From contig JAFWHB010000033.1 in NCBI GenBank assembly GCA_017512145.1, positions 1 to 64,000 on the forward strand: 64,000 nt of DNA, written 5' to 3'. The DNA is from Mogibacterium sp. Lineage in GTDB: Bacteria; Bacillota; Clostridia; Peptostreptococcales; Anaerovoracaceae. Position numbers and translations under genes: made by a program. A model generated the notes under the pieces. The model was not told where the DNA came from, searched no databases, and was given only the letters and a program-made list of their open reading frames with translations. Positions within the stretch are counted from its first letter, which is position 1, and every line of letters starts with the position of its first letter. Positions 43,159 to 51,106 of this stretch are shown in pieces.

Positions 43159-43920
43159 TCAGAACTCGAATCTTCTGTTGTCTTTGTCTACGAGGCCGGT
43201 TGCGACTGTGCAGCTGCGTCCGGACTGTGCAAAGTAGTTGGCAACGAGCTCAGTGAAGTCCTTCATGGCTTTGTGTACTTCATCGAGGTTGACGTCTGAG
43301 AATCCGTCGATCGGGTAGAGTACTGCGGAAGTCTTCTCGGTCATCTTGCCGACTTCGCTCTGTCTCCAGGTCCAGCGGCGGGTCCTTACTTCGTGACCGC
43401 TGACATAAACAACTTCGCCCTCTTCAGGGTTATCGAATTCGCCCTCAGCAGCTCCGAATGGTCTGAAAGTATCTTCAGGGGTTGCAACTCTTACTTCAAG
43501 ACCTGTGTCTTCAGCTCCTCTGCCGGTTCCGTCAGGACGTACGAAGGTGTACATGTCATGAGCTCCGATCGGCAGCTTGTACTTGAGGGAAATTGCATTA
43601 CCAAGGTCAACAGCAGGGTTGATCGAAGGAAGTCCTTTGCCCTTAGCAAGGCGGTCCATCAGAGCCTCTGCTGCGCATGCGTATCTGTTAGGATTGATTC
43701 CGAGTGCGCGGAATGCTTCTCTGTACGGAACGACACACGGATCATTCTTAGCCTTGTTGCCTGACTCTGCAAAATAGTCGATCACTGCCTGAGAATTCTC
43801 TTCTAGCATCTTCTCGATTGCAGGATATTCCTTACTGTTGTTGATTCCTGTGACTGCGACAACTCCTACTACAAAATTCGGCAGCTTGTCGAATACTTCC
43901 TGGCTTACTTCGTAAAACAT
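43159..43920 (-). CDS. B3/B4 domain protein (PheT-like editing fold)
   Basis: 253 residues from ATG at 43920, chosen because GGGAGGG lies just upstream; an earlier in-frame ATG has none. The protein is mostly one B3/B4 domain, the fold that edits mischarged tRNA in the phenylalanyl-tRNA synthetase beta chain. Typical segments are YREAFRALGINPNRYACAAEALMDR (split here for recognition) and NPAVDLGNAISLKYKLPIGAHD. Stand-alone members are thought to act in trans on tRNA or as metabolite-binding proteins; the role is not proven. Located between the DUF1858 gene and cdd. Confidence 0.88.
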   Translation of the reverse strand: MFYEVSQEVFDKLPNFVVGVVAVTGINNSKEYPAIEKMLEENSQAVIDYFAESGNKAKNDPCVVPYREAFRALGINPNRYACAAEALMDRLAKGKGLPSINPAVDLGNAISLKYKLPIGAHDMYTFVRPDGTGRGAEDTGLEVRVATPEDTFRPFGAAEGEFDNPEEGEVVYVSGHEVRTRRWTWRQSEVGKMTEKTSAVLYPIDGFSDVNLDEVHKAMKDFTELVANYFAQSGRSCTVATGLVDKDNRRFEF

Positions 43921-43940
43921 CTTTCCCTCCCTTACAAAAT

Positions 43941-43974
43941 GTGGCAAGGGAAAGGTCCTGCCTCTCCTTGCCAC
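43941..43974 (-). terminator. Hairpin between the DUF1858 gene and the B3/B4 gene
   Basis: GTGGCAAGG (43941-43949) pairs with CCTTGCCAC (43966-43974); on the minus strand ATTTTG follows. It may end the DUF1858 transcript or attenuate the next gene, whose ATG lies 20 bases further. Confidence 0.6.
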
Positions 43975-44016
43975 TATTCGATAATTTGAATTTGTAATAA
44001 CCGATGCTGGTGCAGA

Positions 44017-44211
44017 TTATGCGCCGAGTGCCTCGTTAAGTGCTGCTGTCAGAGCTTCTCCGTCAAGTCCGTGAACCTGAGCTGCTGCCTCGATGGACTC
44101 ACCCTGGGAAGCAGGACATCCGATGCACATCATGCCGTTAGCGAAGAATGTGCGAACGAGTTCTGGGTGCTCACTGATAACATCACCGATAATCATATCC
44201 TTAGTAATCAT
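44017..44211 (-). CDS. DUF1858 redox-disulfide domain protein
   Basis: 64 residues. The whole protein is one DUF1858-type domain with MCIGCPAS (about 28-35), whose CxxC pair is typical of the small protein associated with hybrid-cluster proteins and of ScdA N-termini. Ribosome site AAAGGAG precedes the ATG. Family members are linked to redox or nitrosative stress. No hybrid-cluster gene is nearby, so the partner here is unknown. Confidence 0.9.
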   Translation of the reverse strand: MITKDMIIGDVISEHPELVRTFFANGMMCIGCPASQGESIEAAAQVHGLDGEALTAALNEALGA

Positions 44212-44333
44212 TGTTGTATTCTCCTTTCGTGCAAAGCCGATTATTTCGTTTAATTCCAGAGAAGATACTACATCCCCTGCGTGCGAATGTCAAGATGTAA
44301 TTCCTATTTAGCTGGTAGGAAAAGAATCATCCG

Positions 44334-44933
44334 CTAAAGTGCTGCCTTGATGGCTGCGAGGAATTCGTCAAACTCTTCAAAAGCAGGGAACTGCGGATAG
44401 TCTGCCTTGATCTTGTCAGTAGTGCGGAAGAGGAAGCCTGCTTTGCTTGCCTCGATCATCTCAAGGTCATTGTAGCTGTCTCCGGCAGCGATGGTATCAT
44501 AGCCAATAGACTGAAGGCCGCGGACAGTCGTTAACTTGGAGTGGTCGCAGCGCATCTTGATGTCTGCAATGTAGCCCTCGTCATCAATGACAAGCTCATT
44601 GCAGAAGATCGTCGGCCAGTCGAGCTGTTCCATCAGCGGCTGTGCAAACTGTGAGAATGTGTCGCTGAGAATGATGACCTGTGTGGTGCGGCGAAGCTCA
44701 TCGAGGAATTCCTTTGCGCCAGGAAGCGGACGGATCTTGGCGATCGTGTTCTGTACATCCTTGAGCTTGAGACCATGCTCTCTCAGGATGCCCATTCTCC
44801 ACTTCATCAGCTTGTCATAATCAGGTTCATCTCTTGTGGTTCTTCTGAGTTCAGGGATGCCACTCTCCTCACTGAATGCGATCCAGATTTCAGGGAAAAG
44901 AACACCTTCCATATCCAGACATACTACGTTCAT
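44334..44933 (-). CDS. thrH: ThrH-type phosphoserine phosphatase / homoserine phosphotransferase
   Basis: 199 residues from ATG at 44933 with AAGGAGG upstream; a longer frame exists but lacks a site. HAD-family phosphatase. The motif I variant is CLDMEGVLFPE (Asp nucleophile, DMEG in place of DxDGT), characteristic of ThrH. Motif II is IILSDTFSQF. The substrate region has WPTIFCNEL. Motif IV is AAGDSYNDLEM. ThrH removes phosphate from phosphoserine and can move it to homoserine, linking serine and threonine synthesis. Length fits the family (about 200-205). It stands alone, with no serine or threonine genes beside it. Confidence 0.92.
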   Translation of the reverse strand: MNVVCLDMEGVLFPEIWIAFSEESGIPELRRTTRDEPDYDKLMKWRMGILREHGLKLKDVQNTIAKIRPLPGAKEFLDELRRTTQVIILSDTFSQFAQPLMEQLDWPTIFCNELVIDDEGYIADIKMRCDHSKLTTVRGLQSIGYDTIAAGDSYNDLEMIEASKAGFLFRTTDKIKADYPQFPAFEEFDEFLAAIKAAL

Positions 44934-45013
44934 ATATCCTCCTTCTGCCGCATCCCCCAAGGCGGCCGGCTGTTTGAATTTTGAAATCTAATGAAAGAAT
45001 TATACCATAGAAA

Positions 45014-45055
45014 AAGGAAGGGTTTGAAACAAAACTATGCCAAAATCCCTTCCTT
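45014..45055 (-). terminator. Terminator of the GNAT gene
   Basis: AAGGAAGGG (45014-45022) pairs with CCCTTCCTT (45047-45055); on the minus strand TTTTTC follows. It lies 14 bases past the stop. Confidence 0.8.
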
Positions 45056-45068
45056 ATATAATTTGTTC

Positions 45069-46136
45069 TTAGTCGATCGGGAATCCGAAGTACGCAGGCT
45101 GATCTTCCGGGCCTGCGGTTCCAGCCGCGAGCATCGACTGGCATCTGCCATAGCCGGGTGTTCTGTATGGCAGCCTCTCCAAGCCAAAGTATCCTGCGAT
45201 CATCGACGCGATCTGGATATCTATCTCATATGAGAAATCCGCTAGCACAGGATTGACAAGGAGCTCTGTCAAAGCCAGTTGTGAAGGCTGTCCGCCCTCT
45301 TCGGCAGGTTCGCCCTGAACAGCAGCGATCGCATCTCCGCCATTGATGACAAAGAGACCATCACCTTCAAGGCTCTCGGATTTAACGAAATCAATCATTC
45401 TCTCGCTCAGCTCGATATGTGCTGTCTCAGCAAGGAACGCCTCACGGTATCTGTTGTACATTGCAGCTGATACCGGGGTCATATTGATCCCCGGATCGAA
45501 CGGGCCATTATCTTCCCCATCTATGTCAGCTTCAGGCCCGAAGTCTTCGCCCCATATCATGACATCATCGTCATCATCGAAGGCAAGCTCCATAAGCTCA
45601 TCATCCCCGGCATCAGGTCCGCTGAATGCGATTCCGTGATTTGCGAAGAAGTGCTGCTTGTAACCGAGCTCCGAGTAGAAATCCTCCAGTGATCTCTCTG
45701 CCGGACTTACGATCGATATCCCGTCATATTCAAGGATCACAAGATCTCTTACGTATGAAGTAAGCCTGCCCGCAAGCCCGAGCCCTCTGTACGATGGATC
45801 CGTGCAGATAGCATAGCTTACATAAACAGGTCTTCCATCGAGCTCCGCAGCTGAGAAGGCATCGCTCTTGCCAGAGGCATCTTCCTCTTCCCAGCCAAGC
45901 TCCTCTCTGAGAGATTCCGGTATCCTGTAAGTTCCGCACTTATAGCAGGTGAGCGCCGAAATGACTTTGCCCTCATCATTTGTGATAATGAATCCTGCGA
46001 TGTCATCGCCGAACGCACGGTACATATTGTCTACATAAAAAGGCTCGTCGCCGAAGACCTCGTGCCACAAAGCGCGAAGTCCCTCGTACTGAGCCTTAGT
46101 CTGAACCAATTCAATTCTGCAGTTATCAGTATTCAT
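45069..46136 (-). CDS. GNAT-family N-acetyltransferase
   Basis: 355 residues. The N-terminal half is a GNAT fold with the acetyl-CoA loop YRGLGLAGRL (about 118-127) after the strand VYVSYAICTDPS. The remaining half has an acidic stretch (DDELMELAFDDDDDV) and a second domain with FSYEIDIQIASMIAGYFG that may be the non-catalytic half seen in Eis-like enzymes. The substrate cannot be told. It follows the DUF2156 gene by 6 bases, and the two probably form one transcript ending at 45014. Confidence 0.85.
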   Translation of the reverse strand: MNTDNCRIELVQTKAQYEGLRALWHEVFGDEPFYVDNMYRAFGDDIAGFIITNDEGKVISALTCYKCGTYRIPESLREELGWEEEDASGKSDAFSAAELDGRPVYVSYAICTDPSYRGLGLAGRLTSYVRDLVILEYDGISIVSPAERSLEDFYSELGYKQHFFANHGIAFSGPDAGDDELMELAFDDDDDVMIWGEDFGPEADIDGEDNGPFDPGINMTPVSAAMYNRYREAFLAETAHIELSERMIDFVKSESLEGDGLFVINGGDAIAAVQGEPAEEGGQPSQLALTELLVNPVLADFSYEIDIQIASMIAGYFGLERLPYRTPGYGRCQSMLAAGTAGPEDQPAYFGFPID

Positions 46137-46142
46137 GGCTTG

Positions 46143-47081
46143 TTATTTCTCTGTTGCAAAGTATTTCATAAGAAGAATATCCGGATGGTAGCTCTCCTTG
46201 GCGCGGCGCAGTCCCTCAAGTCCCATATCTTCCTCGCGGTTGAAATACTGGATGTCCGGGAACTCTGCGTGAATCAGTCTTGCGAACTCTCGGTTGACCA
46301 TTGTATAAGCGCCAGGAGCTCCCGGCATAGCCTTCTCGAAGTGAACGTCAAAGACTTCCTCGTCGAGTTTGGTACCTGCTGTGAAAGCGACAGGTTCGCC
46401 ATTCTGATACAGCAGTCCGCCGATGAACCCGAGCTCTGCATAATGATCGAACATCTCCTCGATCGCCTGAGCTTCCTTCTCAAGATCCGGGTCGTTCTTC
46501 TCCTTGTAGAATTCGTCAACGAAGGCGCGGGCTTCTCCAATCGATGACTTCTTGTACTCCTTCTCGACATCAGGGTTTCCCGAGGTAATGCATCCGCACT
46601 TACCTGCAGAGATGATGTGGAACTCCCAGTCACCATTTCGCTCAAAGTGCTTGATGTGATTGCGCTTGGATGACAAATGTCTGCCCGGAAGATTGCAGAG
46701 CTTGTCTACTGAGTAGACATAGTCCGCATTGTCCCTGTCATCGCTGATCTCGAATCTGTCGCCATAGAGCGGCAGGAATTCTGCCAGGGTCTTGTCAGTG
46801 AGTCCTCTGATGATAAGCTTGTTGCCCTTGGAATGCGCCTCTTCAAGAAGAAGCTCTATGGAAGGTCTTACATCTCCGTCCCCCTTTGGATATGCATAGA
46901 CGTTCCACTGTGGCATGCCAACAAGGAATCTGGATCCGTTGAATGCGATCAGAGTTCTGTATGCCTTGCGCCACATATAGAGATTCGCAAAGCTATAATC
47001 TGCTCCGTGACATCCGCTGGCACAGATCTTATCATCGATTGCAGGCTTATCTGCCAGTTCCACTTCCTTCCAGTTGATCAT
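46143..47081 (-). CDS. DUF2156 / phosphatidylglycerol lysyltransferase-domain protein
   Basis: 312 residues with no membrane segment. The fold is the GNAT-like domain found at the C-terminus of MprF. Visible family segments are YSFANLYMWR near the N-terminus, LPGRHLSSKRNHIKHFE (split by the usual KRN motif) near 135-150, and FDVHFEKAMPG with YFNREEDMGLEGLRRAKESY near the end. In MprF this domain transfers lysine from tRNA to lipid; stand-alone soluble members probably transfer amino acids to other substrates. It lies directly above the GNAT gene. Confidence 0.9.
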   Translation of the reverse strand: MINWKEVELADKPAIDDKICASGCHGADYSFANLYMWRKAYRTLIAFNGSRFLVGMPQWNVYAYPKGDGDVRPSIELLLEEAHSKGNKLIIRGLTDKTLAEFLPLYGDRFEISDDRDNADYVYSVDKLCNLPGRHLSSKRNHIKHFERNGDWEFHIISAGKCGCITSGNPDVEKEYKKSSIGEARAFVDEFYKEKNDPDLEKEAQAIEEMFDHYAELGFIGGLLYQNGEPVAFTAGTKLDEEVFDVHFEKAMPGAPGAYTMVNREFARLIHAEFPDIQYFNREEDMGLEGLRRAKESYHPDILLMKYFATEK

Positions 47082-47123
47082 AAAACCTCCGGTTCTTAGT
47101 TTGAAATGATGTTCGTAAGGATA

Positions 47124-47600
47124 TTACTTCGACTCTTTTAAGTCCTTGAATTCTATGACTTCCTTATCTTCCTGTGTATCTGCAAAGAATGCAGCGCCTT
47201 CTTCGGATTCAATGCTCTCAGATGCAGGATCCTCATCCTCGTCCTCATCCTTCTTAGCAGTCTCAGCCTTAGCAGCCTTAGCTTCGAGCTTTGCAGCCTT
47301 CTTGGCTTCCTTAGCGTCAGAGAGTTCCTCGTCTGTGAGCCAGTTAGCAGGGTCTGCCTTCCTTACAGCATCAAGGATGAATCCAGCCATGCAGATAAGA
47401 ATAGAAGATACGAACGGCATGAGGCAGTTCTGCATAAGGTATGTAACGAATTCTCCTGCCTGTGGTGCCATGTCGTATGAAGCATAATAATCAACGATCG
47501 TTGCAACGGTTGTTGATCCGACATAGATAGTGTATATCATCAGCAGAGCTGCGATTACATAGCACACTATTGAAATAGGTGTTCTTCTGTACTTCTTCAT
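47124..47600 (-). CDS. Small membrane protein with charged cytoplasmic tail
   Basis: 158 residues. Two membrane segments (about 10-36 and 59-79) are followed by an Ala/Lys/Glu-rich tail with a KEAKKAAKLEAKAAKAE helix and a very acidic region (DEDEDEDPASES). I do not recognise a family. The tail composition resembles cytoplasmic tails of clostridial membrane proteins of unknown role. Ribosome-site spacing is ordinary. It sits between ung and the DUF2156 gene. Confidence 0.75.
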   Translation of the reverse strand: MKKYRRTPISIVCYVIAALLMIYTIYVGSTTVATIVDYYASYDMAPQAGEFVTYLMQNCLMPFVSSILICMAGFILDAVRKADPANWLTDEELSDAKEAKKAAKLEAKAAKAETAKKDEDEDEDPASESIESEEGAAFFADTQEDKEVIEFKDLKESK

Positions 47601-47636
47601 CTTAATAATCCTCTTTTCTATATTTCAATATATAAT

Positions 47637-48371
47637 TTACAGTCTCCAGTCGACCGGTTCGACGCCGTTATCTGCAAGGAAGTAATTGCTCCTTGAGAAG
47701 TAACGTCCGCCAAAGAATCCTCTGTAAGCGGAAAGCGGACTCGGATGCGGTGCCTGGATTATCAGGTGACGCCTGCCGCCGGATTCTTCCTGAGCCCTCA
47801 GAATGAGATCCTTCTTCGTTCCTGCATTTGCACCCCACAGGATGAAGACCAGCGGTCTCTCTCTCTTAGCCAGCAGCTCGATCACTCTGTCTGTGAACTG
47901 TTCCCAGCCTTTGCCTCTGTGCGAACCTGCCTGATGAGCCCGGACCGTCAGGACGGTATTGAGAAGCAGCACCCCTCTCTTCGCCCAAGGAACGAGGATA
48001 CCGCTGACCTGCACGCTTTGCCCTGCATTGTCCTCAGCAGGCAGAGCTCCGGATGCGGAGATATCGCCGTAATTGTCGCTCTCAAGCTCTTTGATTATGT
48101 TGACAAGCGACGGCGGCTCGGGAATGTCATAAGGCACGCTGAACGAAAGGCCCTGTGCCTGACCTGGCTCATGATAAGGGTCCTGCCCGAGTATGACGAC
48201 CTTGACATCTTCGTAAGGCGTGAGCCTCAGCGCATTGTAGATGTCATCCGCCGGCGGGTAAACCGTGCCGTCTCTATATTCATTAACAAGAAACGAGCGA
48301 AGCTCTCTGTAGTATGGCTTATCCCATTCGTCCTTGAGTCGCTCGTCCCAGTCGTTGCCAATGTTGATCAT
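47637..48371 (-). CDS. ung: Uracil-DNA glycosylase (family 1)
   Basis: 244 residues. Removes uracil from DNA in base-excision repair. The catalytic water-activating motif GQDPYHEPGQAQG is at about 61-73, LLLNTVLTVR (uracil pocket) near 140, and the HPSPLSA leucine-intercalation loop near 207-213. An insertion of about 20 residues (DISASGALPAEDNAGQSVQV) before the GVLLLN motif is longer than in typical enzymes, which explains the extra length over about 225. All key residues are present. Confidence 0.96.
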   Translation of the reverse strand: MINIGNDWDERLKDEWDKPYYRELRSFLVNEYRDGTVYPPADDIYNALRLTPYEDVKVVILGQDPYHEPGQAQGLSFSVPYDIPEPPSLVNIIKELESDNYGDISASGALPAEDNAGQSVQVSGILVPWAKRGVLLLNTVLTVRAHQAGSHRGKGWEQFTDRVIELLAKRERPLVFILWGANAGTKKDLILRAQEESGGRRHLIIQAPHPSPLSAYRGFFGGRYFSRSNYFLADNGVEPVDWRL

Positions 48372-48387
48372 AGGTCTGTCAGCATTC

Positions 48388-48750
48388 CTATTTGCTCAGC
48401 AGGTATTCAGAACCCTGCTCGTCTCTGAGGAGCATTACGCCCTCTTCATCTATGGATCCTGTGAGAACCAGACCTTCCGTGCCGTATGTGATAGTGATAG
48501 TGCCGTCCTGTGCCTGAGTCCATGTGCCCTCAAGCTCTTCACCCAGAAAATCTACGACGCATGCTCCGCTCTTCTGAAGCTTGACTGAGCCAACGGTTGA
48601 AAGTCCGAGGCTTGAAGCATCTTCCTGAGTCATAATCACATCACCGGCTGTTACCTTGTCTATCTTCCAGAATCCTACAGGTCCGCTCTCGCATGCAGCA
48701 AGAACGAAAACCATGCAAGTCATAATAAGTGTTGTTAAGAATTTCTTCAT
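48388..48750 (-). CDS. Small lipoprotein
   Basis: 120 residues. The N-terminus is a lipoprotein signal with lipobox LAAC (Cys19). The mature part is a small beta-rich domain with GFWKIDKV, KLQKSGACVVDFLG and a repeating strand pattern (GTWTQAQDGTITITYG), as in small lipocalin-like lipoproteins of Clostridia. No function can be given. Located 16 bases above ung. Confidence 0.85.
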   Translation of the reverse strand: MKKFLTTLIMTCMVFVLAACESGPVGFWKIDKVTAGDVIMTQEDASSLGLSTVGSVKLQKSGACVVDFLGEELEGTWTQAQDGTITITYGTEGLVLTGSIDEEGVMLLRDEQGSEYLLSK

Positions 48751-48819
48751 CTGGCGCTTCTTTCTAATTGTTATGAATAGTTCACTCTGATGCGCCCGAT
48801 TGAAGACACATCCTGAGAA

Positions 48820-49494
48820 TTATATACTTTCCCGACCGATAATACCACGGGTTGATTCGATTTTTTTGATAGCGAGGTGAATTATTGTCGCACATATGAT
48901 GCCAACCAGCAGTCCGCAGAGTACATCTGACGGATAATGCATGCCAAGGTAAAGTCTCGACAGTCCTATGAGCAAAGCGAGCACAACTCCTGCTATGCCG
49001 AATTTGTGCATAAGACGCGGATCAGCACCTGCGCCCTTCCATCCAAGGCATGGCACTTCGTCGTAGGATCTCATCAGGCGGACCTCGTCAGAACCTTCCT
49101 TGCGCACCTTGTGTTTGACAGGCATGGTGCTGATAAACATCGCCCATGCAGGTCCCATCGCATTTGCCGAGTGTCCGCTCGGGAATGACGAATCCCCAGG
49201 AGGCGGCAGCATAGCGTTGACTGCAGTGAAAGTGATCCACGGCCTCGTTCTGTCGATCAAAGGCTTGAGCACAAGATTGCAGCAGAGGAATGTGAACATC
49301 AGTGAAAGAGTGCACAGGATGCCAAGCCTTCTCGTGCGCTTGAAAATCAGGAGGAACAGGCAGACCGCTATCCAGAAATATCCGCCCTCTCCGAAGAAAG
49401 TGATTATCTTCATAATCGGCGTGAGCCAGTCAGCGTTCAGAGCATTCTGGATCGCAATAAGAAGATTGCCGTCAAACTGTGTAAAAGCTTCCAT
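48820..49494 (-). CDS. PAP2-family phosphatase (membrane)
   Basis: 224 residues from ATG at 49494 with AAGGAG upstream. Integral membrane phosphatase with about five helices. The three PAP2 motifs are present: KPLIDRTRP (KX6RP), PSGHS, and SRLYLGMHYPSD (SRX5HX3D). Members dephosphorylate undecaprenyl pyrophosphate or phosphatidic acid; a role in recycling the lipid carrier for wall synthesis is likely but unproven. It lies below alanine racemase, another wall gene. Confidence 0.9.
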   Translation of the reverse strand: MEAFTQFDGNLLIAIQNALNADWLTPIMKIITFFGEGGYFWIAVCLFLLIFKRTRRLGILCTLSLMFTFLCCNLVLKPLIDRTRPWITFTAVNAMLPPPGDSSFPSGHSANAMGPAWAMFISTMPVKHKVRKEGSDEVRLMRSYDEVPCLGWKGAGADPRLMHKFGIAGVVLALLIGLSRLYLGMHYPSDVLCGLLVGIICATIIHLAIKKIESTRGIIGRESI

Positions 49495-49521
49495 TTTATA
49501 TTGACTCCTTGCAAATAATAC

Positions 49522-49546
49522 GGCGGGGAAGTAACCCTCCCCCGCC
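49522..49546 (-). terminator. Possible terminator of alr
   Basis: GGCGGGG (49522-49528) pairs with CCCCGCC (49540-49546); on the minus strand GTATTATTTG follows, a weak U tract. It lies 35 bases past the alr stop. Confidence 0.5.
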
Positions 49547-49580
49547 AAGTCAGCTAGTTAAGAGCTATGAAGGTCAGCTG

Positions 49581-50747
49581 CTATTCGAACATTCCTTCCG
49601 GATAGTTGATGTATACCTTAGGTATTCTCAGATCGAAGCAGCATGTGATCTCGTAGTTGATGGTTCCGTTGATTGCAGCGAGGTCATCAGCGCTGATCTC
49701 CTCGTTGCCCTGCTTGCCCATGATAACGATCTCATCGCCGAGCTTGACATCAGGAACTGCGGATACATCTACCATGCACTGATCCATGCAGATATTGCCG
49801 ACTACCGGGCACTTGATTCCGCCGCAGAGCACGCTGATCTTGCCGCTGTTGAGTCTTGAATAACCATCAGCATAGCCAAGTCCGATAGTAGCGATCTTGG
49901 TCTCCTTGTCTGATGTGAACTTGCGGCCATAGCTTACGGATGTGCCTGCAGGTACGGTCTTGAGGTTTACGATCTCAGCCTTAACAGTCATGACAGGCTT
50001 GAGGTCGAGAACTTTGCCCTTGAGATAGCCTGAAGGTGCGAGTCCGTAGAGGATGATTCCCGGACGGCATGCATCAAAGTGAATCTGCGGATATACCATG
50101 ATGGATGCGGAGTTAGCGCAGATCTTCTTAGGGTAAAAGCCAGCTGCATTCAGCTTCTCGATGAATGCGTTGTAGTTACTGATCTGAAGCTCAGTATATT
50201 CTCTCTGCTCCTCGTCAGCTGTTGAGAAGTGAGTGATGACTCCAGGAACTGTGATGCCAGGGAGCTCTGAGAACTTCTTGAATGCCTCAACTGCCTCTTC
50301 TCTCTCTTCATCAGTGAATACTCTGAATCCGATACGTCCCATACCTGTATCAAGAGCGAAGAGAACTTTGACAGGTTCAGCACCTTCTGCAACAACTGCA
50401 TCGCTGAGAGCCTTGACGTAGTCATAATGCATTACTACAGGAGTCAGATCATATTCGATAACTGTATCTACGCACTCAGCAGGTGTAAGTCCGAGTACTA
50501 CGATGCTGCCTTCGATACCATCTTCTCTGAGGTTGACACCTTCCTCGAGAGTAGCTACAGCGAAGTGATCAACGCCGTTGTATTTGAGAACTTTGGCACA
50601 CTCTGTAGCGCCGTGGCCATAGCCATTAGCCTTGATGACACCGATCATCGAAGGACATTCCATCTGGCGCTTGATCTCCTTGACATTGTGGTCAAAAGCA
50701 GACATATCGATCTCTGCCCAGACCTGTCTTAAAGTTTCCTTATACAT
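49581..50747 (-). CDS. alr: Alanine racemase
   Basis: 388 residues. PLP enzyme interconverting L- and D-alanine for peptidoglycan. The PLP lysine is Lys39 in VIKANGYGHGA. Conserved segments follow in order: DTGMGRIGF (about 132-140), THFSTAD near 164-170, the catalytic-tyrosine segment VSYGRKF, and IGLGYADGY. Length fits the family (about 370-390). It ends with the usual C-terminal domain (GNICMDQCMVDV). The start is preceded by GGAGAGGATATT. Confidence 0.96.
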   Translation of the reverse strand: MYKETLRQVWAEIDMSAFDHNVKEIKRQMECPSMIGVIKANGYGHGATECAKVLKYNGVDHFAVATLEEGVNLREDGIEGSIVVLGLTPAECVDTVIEYDLTPVVMHYDYVKALSDAVVAEGAEPVKVLFALDTGMGRIGFRVFTDEEREEAVEAFKKFSELPGITVPGVITHFSTADEEQREYTELQISNYNAFIEKLNAAGFYPKKICANSASIMVYPQIHFDACRPGIILYGLAPSGYLKGKVLDLKPVMTVKAEIVNLKTVPAGTSVSYGRKFTSDKETKIATIGLGYADGYSRLNSGKISVLCGGIKCPVVGNICMDQCMVDVSAVPDVKLGDEIVIMGKQGNEEISADDLAAINGTINYEITCCFDLRIPKVYINYPEGMFE

Positions 50748-50859
50748 AATATCCTCTCCTTACTTATACCCTGATTTGATTATACTTCTCAGGCTTAAAT
50801 GAACCATAAAAAGCTCGTACATCCCATTAATTGTACGTTTAAATTGTACTCCACTCACC

Positions 50860-50888
50860 TTGATATATCAAGAAATGTGTGTTATAGT
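50860..50888 (+). promoter_or_regulatory. Promoter of tRNA-Arg
   Basis: TTGATA (50860-50865), 17 bases, TATAGT (50883-50888). Transcription would start near 50895, about 36 bases before the tRNA. Confidence 0.75.
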
Positions 50889-50930
50889 AGTTGGGCGCAT
50901 AAGGCATAGCTGATATGCATAACACACTAA

Positions 50931-51006
50931 GTCTCGGTAGCTCAGGGGACAGAGCACCGCTCTCCTAAAGCGGGTGTCGGAGGTTCGAATCCTCTCCGGG
51001 ACACCA
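50931..51006 (+). tRNA. tRNA-Arg (anticodon CCT)
   Basis: A 76-base cloverleaf. The acceptor GTCTCGG pairs with CCGGGAC with one G-T. The anticodon stem is CCGCT/AGCGG around loop CTCCTAA, giving anticodon CCT. The T arm is GGAGG TTCGAAT CCTCT. The CCA end is encoded. It reads AGG codons. It stands alone, with its own promoter and terminator. Confidence 0.97.
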
Positions 51007-51010
51007 ACCA

Positions 51011-51044
51011 AAAAATGACAGGCTGCAAGCCTGTCATTTTTTTG
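51011..51044 (+). terminator. Terminator of tRNA-Arg
   Basis: ATGACAGGCT (51015-51024) pairs with AGCCTGTCAT (51028-51037) around a 3-base loop, followed by a run of seven T. Strong intrinsic terminator. Confidence 0.92.
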
Positions 51045-51106
51045 TTGTTTGTTACGGAGAGGCGAGAACCTCCGAAGGAGGTACGTATACGGGTGTATGA
51101 TGTCAA

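Noticed and set aside
43921..43974. Longer N-terminus for the B3/B4 protein
   Set aside because: The extra 18 codons lie in a strong hairpin and lack a ribosome site; the ATG at 43920 has GGGAGGG.
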